DNA of 64,000 nucleotides from positions 620,001 to 684,000 of the forward strand of contig NC_050733.1 in NCBI RefSeq assembly GCF_014133895.1, in the 5' to 3' direction. The notes beneath the pieces are model-generated. The model was not told where the DNA came from. It searched no databases and was given only the letters and a program-made list of their open reading frames with translations. Shown here piece by piece: positions 37,301 to 47,600 of this stretch. How positions within the stretch are numbered: position 1 is the stretch's first letter; each line of letters begins with the position of its first letter. The DNA comes from Torulaspora globosa (lineage: Eukaryota; Ascomycota; Saccharomycetes; Saccharomycetales; Saccharomycetaceae). The translations under genes were made by a program, and so were the position numbers.

Positions 37301-37614
37301 AAGTGTTTTGGATTGCGGTAGCTTATTCTGACTGCAGTTTAGAAGTTTATTGCATTGAAAGCGGCAAAGACGGGATCCAATTACTGAATAGAATGGCACA
37401 CATAAAATTGGACTGCCAAATAACTGCTCTTACCACCTTTGGACGGACTAAGCAAGAGAGACCTGCTGGCTCAGAAAATCTTGACCATATGTTCAGTTTG
37501 TCAAAACCCAGTGGGGCTCAACTGTTTTGTGTTTCGACAGTTAGAGGTGGCATTTACACATTAGAGGAATCCCGTCTCCGACTTTGGTTGGATACGCAAG
37601 ATGATATGTGTTGA
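34315..37614 (+). CDS. Large protein of unknown function, YEL025C/YJR039W-like, first tandem copy
   Basis: A 1099-residue protein with no recognised catalytic motif. The sequence is a long series of beta-strand-rich segments alternating hydrophobic and charged residues, with blade-like units such as LIGTTDGSIKLFDLQTFRVQ (about 604-623), so a multi-propeller scaffold is likely. Position identifies it: it is divergent from RIP1 and upstream of SNU13, as YEL025C (about 1180 residues) is in S. cerevisiae. It is followed 640 bases later by a same-strand protein of equal size and layout, and the two can be aligned distantly (for example residues 425-472 here with 411-459 there). The ATG at 34315 is the first in frame. 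The cellular role is unknown. Confidence 0.75.
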   Translation: MLDTINETHWIIDVLLLGRRNLLIVEPRRFLRGVYSDAMKWDDMEVIKVSDDPTRPQSNNVAASLFWDPLLDREFIFLLKDSGTLEILDSELGIVDVCETGMEQEARSRFLITDPTSGKVFVNLTDNAIYSLDIRRTNDSIRFVKDGGPPRCFYETSGEILFYEAVWHIDLESGGDFITIAVLVDTYVQSGLSFEVIRQTQKGLRSKKGEWESLIELTRLVDLADPSSDAVAPAALKTVPNVGFFLFASNCTIFFDLPPGSRNSISGSKVTNYTLCNGLQSDVLNEAQQKTLRLQRKVILKQGAKGLEFTVFTNSRYAFSARLDLIFEHPEEYIDEWGELTVECAAILPAEAAEGFNNSVMNVITINPSTALIWSRRTGITFINLTTMCQIHSLEFSQPSSLYAGTMGYDISRLIACCGFDGGEGYIQSISYGYKKLLLHKTDIITLKENVLSVWLTKDDLWWKTESGLLMSKYTIAESNPEVSYVTWSGQKLSTVESVLVSVNIWDDDDGNFVWLNGDGVINWSMSHRSVKIASGKIPLDAQLQLACMKNPNGSYFTVVNVENKMTLVSDETVTTTRDLGSGLESSSVCDLFIIPGPELRHMLIGTTDGSIKLFDLQTFRVQATLRVGSKKLRFCGIPKSRFIFAYTEEDLILVEIDRIEGYNISKVHFTSTINFMSARNIGEIYIFDKKGLISCFEMPSTIDEPTEIRECLIVPSDCPTKFISFGCSNRLIVASSMRTTYNAAQCANSYSSCLLLFDIESQEQLFSYDLSDRYPQAIISDIVAIPYEGPHVNGAPLRKELLYAKRLTLSRCFLVALNFENAEDDTLDNLLLFSIDENKCTLDFHCSLKIHWVITALSNYHANTFVVSGECLQIFTIDYLLQENAFRISQASNSVPVFGYPIKVLGKIPNIISSTMEEGSKSTERSTTALVVNLLEGLQEYSVSSGQVSALHSSNRPTTYQIKPASGPRKRVPFLLNSTESNRAIIDCALVLYDQVFWIAVAYSDCSLEVYCIESGKDGIQLLNRMAHIKLDCQITALTTFGRTKQERPAGSENLDHMFSLSKPSGAQLFCVSTVRGGIYTLEESRLRLWLDTQDDMC

Positions 37615-38255
37615 GCTAAACTGAGCGGACTGACTAGCATTTCAGCCCTGCAACTACAATAATTCAGACTATGAGTTGGGCTGACTATCTTGAAATCTAC
37701 TGTGGCAGAGTGCAGTATTTTTTTTTTGGACATCTTTGGTCAAGGAACCTACTAGTGTGGTAATGTTCTCGCTTCACAACAACCTCCGGCTAATCATAGC
37801 GTGGTTCCTAGTAGAAACCTGCCCTCGGCGACCCGAGGTAAAGTATATACCTATAACTGTAGACTTAATAGTAGCATAACTTACAGATAGGAATCCCAAA
37901 TTTTATAGATTGAGAGCCGCAAAGGAATTATATTGGAAGTACGCTCCAGTTCAGCTAAACTCTACAATGAATTTGGCTCTTGATGCCGCTATAAGGCAGC
38001 TCAGAATTTCAGCCGGATCAATAAAGATAAGTTCATAAAAGTTAAAAGTACCATAGTATAAAGTAGCCATAAATGTCTACGAAATCGTCACGCCAAAAAC
38101 ATCGTTAAGATACTACGGATGACAGTTGTGACCTTGTCGAGGCTGCCTGCTAGAACCACTGCTTAGTCGCTTGATTTTTCGTTTTGGCTGTATTGCAGTG
38201 TCTTTAAAGACAAAGGACCGCACAACAACCTGGCCAAATAAGGTGCTCATTGCTA
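37615..38255. other. Intergenic region between the tandem YEL025C-like genes
   Basis: About 640 bases with no coding frame seen. It contains a T9 run near 37719 and AT-rich stretches; it presumably holds the terminator of the first gene and the promoter of the second. Confidence 0.5.
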
Positions 38256-41200
38256 ATGGATAACCTCAAAGCGCTCGATCAGGTTTTGAGGGTTGAAAAA
38301 AGCTCAGTGCCACCGAGACGGACAGGCATTCTGTATAGTACAAAGCTGGAAGGCTCAATTCGATTTCTAGGATGTCAAAGACTACATGATGAACGGCATT
38401 ACGTTGTTTGCACTAGCGAGGGCCTTCACTTATTTGATAGGACTGTTTTGAAGGCAAGTTATGGCTCTTTTGGTCGCTGCTTCTCCTATCTCTATGTGGA
38501 AACAGAGACCAAAGATCTGGCACCTCTTCACGCTATGTTTATGAGCGACGGTCATGTCCAGTTATTCGAAATTGACCATCACTCAATTGAGCTGCATACG
38601 AGCTTCTCAATTTCTCATCAACCTGTGGATTATGGTAGAGCTTTTATTTCAGCAGCCAGTTCCGGTGCAATCTACGTCTCTTTTGATTCTCAAACCATTT
38701 TCCAATGCAACAAGGTGGGGAATCTACGGGAGATATATAAGGTCGGAATGGGCGAGCTTATGTCTTTCTTCTTTATGAGAAATGGCGCATTTTTATTCTG
38801 TTTGTACCGGCATAAGTCAACAGGTCACTTTTACATTGAAATCGCTAAGTTTACTACCGATAAATGCTTTGGAGATGATGAAGAGGATGATTCTTTCTAC
38901 CTGCCCTCTGGAACGTACATCACGTCTAATAGACATCGTTTGAAGGCGGCCGATCAAACAAACTGCTACTTCAAGAACCTAAATGATGTTTGTGCCATTT
39001 GCATCACTTCACAGCACACATACATACTCGAACCTGAATCCCCATTAGTTACTGTGAAAAATCTTAGAGGCCTTAATTTGAGGGACGCCATTGGTGTTAA
39101 TGGATCGGCATACTTAATTGAGTCTCGGAACCAGTATGTCGTGAGAGCCAGTGTTTTTGATGGTTCTGGAAATGTGATGGAATCAGCTATTGAGCTCCGC
39201 CCTAAAGTACCCCAGAGAGCCACATGGACTCAAACTCCCTTGCTAGCAGGTCAGACTTTTGAACAAGATGAACTGAGCTTCGTCGATCAACTTTTCACCC
39301 AGAACTTTAGTTCGTATTTGTTAGTATCGAGTTTAACGGGCGTTAGTATTGTGGATCGAATGAAACACTCCATATCGATCATCCTGCCAGGGCAATCGAA
39401 AAAGGTCTCTGACGGTAATTGCATTCCAAAGGACGGCTCAGATCTCGACTCTCATATATTCTGTGGAGCATATACTAAGAGCCATGGCTTCATTGAGAAG
39501 CGAACATTAGTATACGAGACCGACATAATTCAGCCAATTGCAAAAAAACAGCTCTTACATCACCCTGTGGTTAACTTGTGGGATATAGATCGCGGACTAC
39601 TCTATGAATCCATGGGTTATCTGTATAGTACTATCACGGATAAGAGAATCATATACTTTGAGAATAGCCTTTGGCTAACAAGAAATAATGTAAAGATAGA
39701 TGTTCTGCAAGAGGGAACTGTTTCGGTTTCCGAAATAGATGTAGCCGCTGAGGGAACGACGTGCTGCGTTTCAGTCATCTCAGTAGATGGGATTCTCAAG
39801 GTGCTCGATTACCGAGACAGCGAACAGTCGGAAATTCTGCTTTCTTTGGATTTAGGTGTGACTAATATTCAAAATGGCAAGTCTGCCGTTCTTTATAGCG
39901 CTGATGATAATTGCTATTACGCTATCTGTTACCATGCTCACGGCTGTCTCAAGTTTTTCCGTGACGCAGTTCGAATTAGAATCCAGAGTATGGGAATGGA
40001 TTACTTCCTATCAGATTTACTTCTGAAATCTGCAAATGGTGGCCTTTACGTCGTTCTCACTAGCATCGATGGGCGGGCCAAGGTTCTCGAGTGGGAAAGT
40101 GGTAAATGCGTGCTTGACATATCAGCTTCGTCCGGGTCCAGCGTTAAGATCCTCGATTTGGGCAGGAGATCACCATGCGTGCTATTTTATAACGAGAACG
40201 ATTGTATCCTTGCCAATCTCGATGGCATGGTCTATGGAAGGCTGGATATCGGTACTCGTCCAGTGAAGATCATAACGGCAAGCTCTGAAAGTGAGGGAAT
40301 GGTATATCTTCTCGACGATAATGGCTGTTTAAACACCCTAAGGTTTTTGTCATGTTATGATTATCGGTCTAGGATGTTATCAACTGTATGGAAATCTGAC
40401 CTCTATGATTTGCCTGACTGTGTGCCAATGCGTCTTCTGCCATTTTCCGACCCAGCACTGGCTGTCCTAATCCTAAAATTCAAAGAGACAGGACGCCTGA
40501 GTGCTAGCCTTTTCGATTACGACAAGATGTGTCTCGTCGACAGTCAGGACCTTGGCACAAGTGACTCTCACTTGTCAAATGTTTTACTTCGGAGCCTTGA
40601 TGATGATAGCATACCTTCAGAATCGTTACGGATATTTATGAAAAGATTTCTTATCATCTGTTGCGCAACAGACAGAGAATCGAACATTCACGTTCTCCAT
40701 TTAAATGGCTACAAGCTTGAGCGTTTACACTCTGAGCAACTGCCTTTCCCTGTCTTATCGATCTGCTTGATAAAAGCCGGTACTAAGATCCTGTTGGGAG
40801 GGAGTCAGACAGTCAGCTACGAGATAAAATATGAGCCTAAAGAACACGTAATAACATTGAACCGCATGGCGACGAACCTTGTTGGAAAATCTGCAGAGCA
40901 CCTGCGACCGCCTCTGTTTTATTCCTGCAGAAATAACTCATGTATGGCTATATCCCTGCTTGGGCATTACTGCGAGTTTGATTTCTCATCTAGTGAAATG
41001 GGAGGAAGCCAGGTATGCTCACATCGCAGACTGGCTCGTTTCGGATCCTATCCATTAGTACAGGTAGTGACCAAGAGGTTGCCGAACCGAAGGGACGTCG
41101 GCCTTCAATCCGAGGCTTCAACAAAGGGATCTTCATTCAAGACGAGTGCGGATATTCTCAGGACTTTGTCGGCTTCGCTTACCACCGGTCCTGAGGAATT

Positions 41201-41495
41201 CTACATGCTTACCATTGATTGTGGCGGCTACGTGAACCTATACAACGGAGCAGCGGATGCACCAATAGGTCACTTCCGTCTTACGAGCCCCATGCTCAGT
41301 GCTTCTCCAATAGCCACACAACATGTCGGCCTGCAGCTAGGCCGTTTGCCTGGGAGGCGGAAGGACACGCGGTCGCTCTTCATGATAACCTGTACGGACG
41401 GCCTCGCTTACATCGTGAGCGAGGCCTACGGCTTCGCAAAATCGGACTTGGGGGACGCCCGCCTGCTCGCCATAGGCTCCACCACTAGCGGGTAA
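38256..41495 (+). CDS. Large protein of unknown function, YEL025C/YJR039W-like, second tandem copy
   Basis: A 1079-residue protein, predicted rich in beta strands, with repeated blade-like segments (for example LYVVLTSIDGRAKVLEWESG near residue 600). Its C-terminus ends in a segment SLFMITCTDGLAYIVSEAYG that is the counterpart of LFCVSTVRGGIYTLEESRL in the first copy. Similarity between the two is low but spread over the whole length, implying an old duplication. Its downstream neighbours are SNU13 (convergent) and then GEF1, URB2 and NUP85; in S. cerevisiae YJR039W lies beside GEF1-URB2-NUP85. The ATG at 38256 is used (a TTG lies two codons earlier). No function can be assigned from the sequence. 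Confidence 0.75.
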   Translation: MDNLKALDQVLRVEKSSVPPRRTGILYSTKLEGSIRFLGCQRLHDERHYVVCTSEGLHLFDRTVLKASYGSFGRCFSYLYVETETKDLAPLHAMFMSDGHVQLFEIDHHSIELHTSFSISHQPVDYGRAFISAASSGAIYVSFDSQTIFQCNKVGNLREIYKVGMGELMSFFFMRNGAFLFCLYRHKSTGHFYIEIAKFTTDKCFGDDEEDDSFYLPSGTYITSNRHRLKAADQTNCYFKNLNDVCAICITSQHTYILEPESPLVTVKNLRGLNLRDAIGVNGSAYLIESRNQYVVRASVFDGSGNVMESAIELRPKVPQRATWTQTPLLAGQTFEQDELSFVDQLFTQNFSSYLLVSSLTGVSIVDRMKHSISIILPGQSKKVSDGNCIPKDGSDLDSHIFCGAYTKSHGFIEKRTLVYETDIIQPIAKKQLLHHPVVNLWDIDRGLLYESMGYLYSTITDKRIIYFENSLWLTRNNVKIDVLQEGTVSVSEIDVAAEGTTCCVSVISVDGILKVLDYRDSEQSEILLSLDLGVTNIQNGKSAVLYSADDNCYYAICYHAHGCLKFFRDAVRIRIQSMGMDYFLSDLLLKSANGGLYVVLTSIDGRAKVLEWESGKCVLDISASSGSSVKILDLGRRSPCVLFYNENDCILANLDGMVYGRLDIGTRPVKIITASSESEGMVYLLDDNGCLNTLRFLSCYDYRSRMLSTVWKSDLYDLPDCVPMRLLPFSDPALAVLILKFKETGRLSASLFDYDKMCLVDSQDLGTSDSHLSNVLLRSLDDDSIPSESLRIFMKRFLIICCATDRESNIHVLHLNGYKLERLHSEQLPFPVLSICLIKAGTKILLGGSQTVSYEIKYEPKEHVITLNRMATNLVGKSAEHLRPPLFYSCRNNSCMAISLLGHYCEFDFSSSEMGGSQVCSHRRLARFGSYPLVQVVTKRLPNRRDVGLQSEASTKGSSFKTSADILRTLSASLTTGPEEFYMLTIDCGGYVNLYNGAADAPIGHFRLTSPMLSASPIATQHVGLQLGRLPGRRKDTRSLFMITCTDGLAYIVSEAYGFAKSDLGDARLLAIGSTTSG

Positions 41496-41540
41496 CTATT
41501 ATACCTATAAAATACACAAACAAATCCCGTCTATCTATGC

Positions 41541-41921
41541 CTAGATCAACAAGGTCTCGATCTTGTCCTTAACGGCGTAAATTTGGTTCTTGATCGAAGA
41601 AGCATCGTTGGTGGTAATCGAAGCTGCAATAACAGGCCTCGACACACCACAAGCTCTGCCCAAGGCAACTCTCGAAGGAACAAACACATATGGAACGTTC
41701 TTGTCCTCACACAACAATGGCAGGTGCAACAAAATTTCAATTGGCTCACAGTCAGCAGCCATGATGATAAATTCCGAGATACCACGGTTCAAAGTCTTGG
41801 TCGCCTCATTTGCACCCTTCTTCAATTGTCTCAAGTTCGAAGCCTGTTGAACAACGTCCAAGATTTGTTGGCTCAACGCCTCATCGGCCAAAGGAAATGC
41901 TTTTGGGTTTGGTGCTGACAT
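41541..41921 (-). CDS. SNU13: Snu13, L7Ae-family RNA-binding protein of U4 snRNP and box C/D snoRNPs
   Basis: A 126-residue protein, identical in length and nearly in sequence to S. cerevisiae Snu13 (15.5K). It binds kink-turns in U4 snRNA and box C/D snoRNAs. The L7Ae signature is visible in [34 protein letters not shown] and [17 protein letters not shown]. The start is the ATG complementary to 41919-41921; an upstream in-frame extension without ATG is not coding. The gene is convergent with the second YEL025C-like gene and divergent from GEF1. PAC and RRPE elements lie in its promoter. Confidence 0.97.
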   Translation of the reverse strand: MSAPNPKAFPLADEALSQQILDVVQQASNLRQLKKGANEATKTLNRGISEFIIMAADCEPIEILLHLPLLCEDKNVPYVFVPSRVALGRACGVSRPVIAASITTNDASSIKNQIYAVKDKIETLLI

Positions 41922-42041
41922 CTTCAAGTTCCTTGCAGTAATGAAAACAGTAGCTCGCTTGAATGGTGACTTCAAAGACTCAATTCAGATCAACAGACCA
42001 ACAATAGTCCACACTTTAGCTCTTCATCGAGAGCTTAAAGT

Positions 42042-42121
42042 CGATGAGATGCGATCAGTTTGGCAAATTTTGTCAAATTTTTCAGATCACTAGCGACGAC
42101 AAGTTCTTGATGATCACGTGA
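42042..42121 (-). promoter_or_regulatory. PAC and RRPE elements plus CACGTG in the SNU13/GEF1 promoter
   Basis: CGATGAG at 42042-42048 is a PAC element and AAATTTTTCA at 42075-42084 (TGAAAAATTT on the SNU13 strand) is an RRPE. They are about 120 and 155 bases upstream of the SNU13 ATG, the usual order and spacing for ribosome-biogenesis genes. ATCACGTGA at 42113-42121 is a Cbf1-type box that may serve either gene. Confidence 0.75.
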
Positions 42122-42316
42122 CCCATCTAAAATCTTGACTATATAAAAGGAAGACTGAAGACTGAGGAAATGGCAGGGGAAGCTGAGAGAGCTGGCGCAT
42201 CCGGACTGGTTTATCTGCGTTGGAGCCTGGATCGATCATTGTTGCTGTTGGAACGAGTGGCGGCGCTTTTCCGGGGCTCTTAGAGGTGGCATTGAGGCTG
42301 TTTTAGCGGCAGCGGG

Positions 42317-44623
42317 ATGTCTGGTGCATATAGTCGACTGGGCAAGGGTGATGATGGCCGGAACCGTTTCGAGAATATCGCAGAGACGCAGAATTTTGAC
42401 AGTTTTGTGACCATTGACCTGGTCTCCGAAGAAAATACCCCTATTAGCGGGAAATACGGCGACAGATACGACTTTGGAGTGCGATTTAGAAGGCTCAGAA
42501 AGCTTATTTGGGATCGATGTAGCACCGTCGTGACGCTCACATTGATAGCGGTAACGATTGGGTGCATTGCTGGATTTCTTCAGATATTTACGGAAACTCT
42601 GGTAAACTGGAAGACAGGATACTGCGCCAGAAATTGGCTGCTGAATAAATCATTCTGTTGTGTGGAGAAAGAGGTTTTGTCAAGCCAGAAAAGCCCCCTT
42701 TTGACGAAACGTCAGGAAATGGAATGTGTCAATAACGGACTGTGGGCGACATGGTCGTTTGGACCTCTTCCTTTCCTGATTTTTTTCTCACTGTCAGTGC
42801 TATTTGCTTTAGTGAGTACGCTTCTTGTCAAGCATGTTGCTCCCATGGCTACTGGGTCGGGGATAACTGAGATAAAAGTATGGGTGTCGGGCTTCAAGTA
42901 CAAGGATGAGTTCTTAAATCTCTCAACACTGGTGGTAAAGAGCATCGCCTTGCCGTTGACTATCTCCTCGGGACTGAGTGTTGGGAAGGAAGGCCCTTCG
43001 GTTCATTACGCAGCCTGTTGCGGTTACGTTATCACGAGCTGGCTTTTGCGGGATGCGCTGACATTTAACAAGCAGGCCGACTATCTGACCGCTGCTAGCG
43101 GCGCAGGCGTAGCAGTTGCCTTCGGATCTCCGATCGGTGGCGTGCTGTTTGGTTTGGAAGAAATCGCGACAGCTAGGGAATACACTGCATCGGCACTTTG
43201 GAAGTCTTTCTACGTGGCACTTGGCGCTGTGGCCACCCTGGAGTACATAAATCCCTTCAGAAGCGGTAAAATTGTTCTTTTCAATGTCACGTACGATAAA
43301 GACTGGAGAGTTCAGGAGATACCAGTTTTCATTATCTTGGGAATTTTTGGTGGGCTGTACGGGAAGCTCGTCAGCAAATGGAACATCAACTACGTTCATT
43401 TTCGCAAAACTTATTTGTCCAAGTGGCCAGTGCAAGAGGTTCTAGTTTTGGTCATTATTACAAGCTCAATCTCGTATTTTAATGAGTTCTTGAAACTGGA
43501 TATGACTGAAAGTATGGGAATTCTGTTTCACGAGTGCCAAACAAACGACAATTCATCTGCATTCACTCACAGGTTATGCCAACTCGACGAAAATACACAT
43601 ATGGTCAGTTTCTTGAGAGTGTTCTGTTCACTAGTTATTGCAACTGTCGTGAGGGCCATCCTGGTTGTTGTTTCTTATGGAGCTAAAGTTCCTGCGGGCA
43701 TATTTGTTCCCTCTATGGCAATCGGGGCAACATTTGGCAGAGCTTTGAGTCTGTTGGTCGAAAGGTTTGTGAGTGGAGCAGGTGTTATCACGCCAGGAGC
43801 GTATGCATTTCTAGGTGCTGCCGCAACCTTATGTGGCATCACGAACTTAACTTTGACAGTTGTGGTGATCATGTTCGAGCTAACCGGTGCATTCATTTAC
43901 ATTCTGCCGACAATGCTTGTGGTGGCCGTTACGCGAATGGTTTTGTCCTCCTCTGGAACCGCCGCAGGTATCGCAGATCAAATGATTTTGGTTAATGGAT
44001 TTCCCATACTGGAGGAGGATGATCTTGGCGAGTTCATGAGTGAATATACGGCCAGAGATATAATGGCTGAAGATCTAATAACCATCAACGATGATATATA
44101 TCTCTCGGAGTTGGAGTCCCTAATTTATGATACATCTCAAAAGTCCGTAAATGGCTATCCAATAGTACAGAACCAATCTGAGGAAACATCAGGGAAAAAA
44201 TGCGTCGGTTACGTTCTTAGAAGGCATTTAATTACGAAGTTAAGAGTCTCTGAAACCAGTTCCTTAGACTCCAATCTGACATTGGTCAGCTTTACTCGAA
44301 ATTTACCTCCGCCCACCCCTGACGTTGCAGGGCAGAGTCTTTTGAGTTTCAAAGATATTGCCAATCCTTACCCTGTTACAGTTAAACCTGAGGTTTTAAC
44401 ATCATCGTTATTCCGCATGTTCAGAAAGTTGGGTTGTAAAGCAATTATGGTTGAAGAATGTGATGTGCTAAAGGGTCTAATCACCAAAAAGGACATTCTT
44501 AGGTTTGAGAGGACAAAGCGTGAGGAAATCTTTGGTCCACGCTATCGCTTTAATGCCTCTTTTGATCAAAAACTGTGGTCAATCGTTGAGCGTATCATCC
44601 AGCGATTCTCCTATGCCGAATAA
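42317..44623 (+). CDS. GEF1: Voltage-gated chloride channel/transporter of the CLC family
   Basis: A 768-residue CLC protein (S. cerevisiae Gef1 is 779) acting in late Golgi, prevacuolar and vacuolar membranes to balance charge for the V-ATPase and support copper loading of Fet3. About ten or more membrane helices occupy residues 70-560. Selectivity-filter motifs are GSGITE (180-185), GKEGPSVH (223-230, gating Glu225) and the GAKVPAGIFVPSMAIGATFG stretch near 455-475. LEE at about 280-282 fits the proton-pathway glutamate of exchanger-type CLCs. Two CBS domains follow (about 590-650 and 695-750). The start is the ATG at 42317. It is convergent with URB2, as YJR040W/YJR041C. Confidence 0.95.
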   Translation: MSGAYSRLGKGDDGRNRFENIAETQNFDSFVTIDLVSEENTPISGKYGDRYDFGVRFRRLRKLIWDRCSTVVTLTLIAVTIGCIAGFLQIFTETLVNWKTGYCARNWLLNKSFCCVEKEVLSSQKSPLLTKRQEMECVNNGLWATWSFGPLPFLIFFSLSVLFALVSTLLVKHVAPMATGSGITEIKVWVSGFKYKDEFLNLSTLVVKSIALPLTISSGLSVGKEGPSVHYAACCGYVITSWLLRDALTFNKQADYLTAASGAGVAVAFGSPIGGVLFGLEEIATAREYTASALWKSFYVALGAVATLEYINPFRSGKIVLFNVTYDKDWRVQEIPVFIILGIFGGLYGKLVSKWNINYVHFRKTYLSKWPVQEVLVLVIITSSISYFNEFLKLDMTESMGILFHECQTNDNSSAFTHRLCQLDENTHMVSFLRVFCSLVIATVVRAILVVVSYGAKVPAGIFVPSMAIGATFGRALSLLVERFVSGAGVITPGAYAFLGAAATLCGITNLTLTVVVIMFELTGAFIYILPTMLVVAVTRMVLSSSGTAAGIADQMILVNGFPILEEDDLGEFMSEYTARDIMAEDLITINDDIYLSELESLIYDTSQKSVNGYPIVQNQSEETSGKKCVGYVLRRHLITKLRVSETSSLDSNLTLVSFTRNLPPPTPDVAGQSLLSFKDIANPYPVTVKPEVLTSSLFRMFRKLGCKAIMVEECDVLKGLITKKDILRFERTKREEIFGPRYRFNASFDQKLWSIVERIIQRFSYAE

Positions 44624-44687
44624 TGAAGTTGTATCGATATTAAATAATGGACATGTTACTACATATACAAACTTTGGCGCAATGACG

Positions 44688-47600
44688 CTAGTCTGCGAGC
44701 CATTTCCCATACTTTTTATAATCAGCGTAAAGGCCCCTCAGATATTGTCTTCCGGCGTGATCTAAAGCTGAGTTGACCAGACTTAATCCGTCTTGTGACA
44801 GTAAATCGAAGATGGAATAGATGGCGGTGGTTAATTGACTTCTCGCGCGTGGATCAAATGGGGAGTGGACTGATAGATGAATATATCTGATAAGCAGAGC
44901 TGGAACGTGCTTACGTAGAGAACTTTTAATCTCACTGGTTCTCGAGTTTAGTATATTTCTGCCACTAGCCTGCTTCACCAAAGAGCTATTTGGTTCACAG
45001 AGGTTGATGATCAACCTGGCAAGTGATTTGGCGGATTCAAATGTCAGCTTAGTATCTTTATAGGCAGAAAGCAGCTCCAGGTTCTCGCACAGGAAGGCAA
45101 TTACGATATGATGACGATTTGACAACTTGATTCGTTGTGTGAACAGAACGTTTGATATAACTTTCATTGTGGTGATAAATATCTGATCGCTGTAGCCATC
45201 AACAGTAGAATCCACGAAGATCAAATTTAGCCGTAAACACAAGGGAAACAGCATTTCAATACAATATTGTGAAAAGAGCCATGCTTTCGATATCAGTAGC
45301 TCACCGATGCAATTCATTATCTTCGAAATCGATTCAACCAATGGATCAAATTTTGAGCAATGGGTATAGAAGTCTGATACTGATCTCAAAAAGAGTTTTC
45401 CTGCTGCGTTGTTGCCCTTATCCAGAAGTTTGATCTGCAACTGATACAGCTCCAATAGAGCGTTGGCAAAATCTGGAGGGCAACTTTCAAAAGACTCAAA
45501 AGTGCTAGCGAATGCGCGGTTAAAGGTCTTCACATCTTGTTCCTGCGATAATCGGACGGCAGTTTCAATACCAGCTGTTAAAAGAGTAGCCTCGATGCCA
45601 GCGCCACGTAAAACCATATATTGGGCATATAGGTACTCCAGTTCAGTCGAATAGAGAATTGAGTACAGCAGAAACATGCTAATTAGTAAATCGTTGTCCG
45701 TCTTTTGTATACCGGTAAATCTGCTTTTGATGAACCTGGATAACGCCTCCTTGTATGGTATCTCTTGACAATAATGCAAACCTTGTGCTTTGAAAATCTG
45801 GTATAAGGTCCGCAATAGCCACGACGTCATCTTAAGATCCTTATTGATGGTACCATCCATAAAAAGCTTTACAGCTTTCTCGACATAGATGCTTCGTAAC
45901 CGTTGGCTCTCATCACTGGTAGTCGATTTCAGAACTAAAAATGCTATTTGGAAGCACGCAGGATCACACTCCTCAGTTCGAAGCTGGTCGTACAAAGATT
46001 CGATACCACGCTGTATGAATGCCTCGCTTACGCTTTCTTTTATCTGCGCCAAGTGATTCAGCCATACGGTCTCAAATACTGAATTTTGATATGTGAGGTC
46101 CTTCATCTTTGCCACCATGAAACTCTGCAAAGCGTACCAATCTTTTTCAATGTCGGATCTAAATGTAGCATTCTTCAACAAATGGACTAATACCTGCATG
46201 TCTGTCTCAGTTATATCTGCCTTTTGGCTAATTTTGTTGATGAGATCAATTCTTATGGATTTGGTAATACATTGTATGGGAACTTTAAGTAGAAACCTGA
46301 GAGTGGATTGATCTTCATATGACTGTGATACGGATCTAATGATGAAATGCATAATTCCTTGCTCTTCGAAAACATCGTCATTGTTCAAAATGTCATCGAG
46401 AATGAAAATTCTATCTTCGGTGAAAACCATATCCACAAGACGTTTTACTTCAGATTGTGGAAACAATGAGCTTATGATCGTGCTCCAATTGTTGAAAACA
46501 ATCCGCAGCACGCCAGATTGCTCTTCAACAGGCAGTGACGAGATCTTTTTCATAAATGGATCTATGACCGGTAGCATATCGAATGCCCTGTATTCCCTAA
46601 GCTTGAGTAAGTAGTAAAACAATTCTATCGGGCTTTTGCAACTCAGGTTTGACGTTTCCATCAGCTTTTCGGGTGAGTCCAGAATCTCTTCAGGTATTAT
46701 ATCGTCAAACACACCCATGACGAGATATCTAGCTGTCCAACATAGCTTTTGATCGTCGAGCTTGAGATCGAAAACTCTTTTCAGTAATATCCTGTAATCG
46801 GCCAGAGTTGCATAAGCAAGTTTTGGCAAACCCTTCAGCAGCACAATCAGCAGCTGAGCGTTGAGTTTATTTGCTGGGCTGTTCTGAAGGACGTCCAGAT
46901 ACTCGGATAACTCATTCTTGAGTTGCGTTGCCGAAAACGTGGTTAGACAATCTGATAAAAACTCTGCAAATTTATCGTCATTTATTAGGAAAGCTGAGTC
47001 AGAGTTCTGTTGGCAATATGACTCCAGTTTATCGAAAAATTGTGGCAGCTCTCTTGCATTCCGGTGGCATTTGATCAACTGCGACCATAATTTTATTGAC
47101 CAGTCAATGCATTGGTCTCTTCCCTTGCTTATGAGAGCAAGTATCTGCTCACTATTTTTGATACCAATTTCAATATCAAGTGTCAAGATATAATAGATAA
47201 GCTGCCAAAGCTCGAGGTTGGTGGTATCCCTTTGGATAGCACTTATGCTATCTTCAAAAAGGCCCTGTAAAAAGCCTTGAGACATCGTCTTCTTGGAAAG
47301 AGAAAGCTCTCCGAGTAGTTCGGAACACAATTCAGGATGAATGCGGATCAATATTGAGAATATCTTCTCCAGTTCTTTGAAGTGCTCCTTCGAGAGGAAC
47401 AAAATGCATTTGCTGAATAACGCGGAGCAGTTCTGTGAGCTCAGTTCAGTGCTTTTGCTTTGAACAAACCTATCCAGCAGTTTAACCGTGTCAACCGATC
47501 TACCAAACACAAAAGATCCCAGCCGCTCAGTCAAGAGCGCCGCTATGGGATCGTTACTGTCCTTAAACTCTGCGAAGTATTTGAGCGACGGTAGAAGCAG

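Noticed and set aside
41922..41975. N-terminal extension of SNU13
   Set aside because: The frame is open but has no ATG, and the protein without it has exactly the family length.
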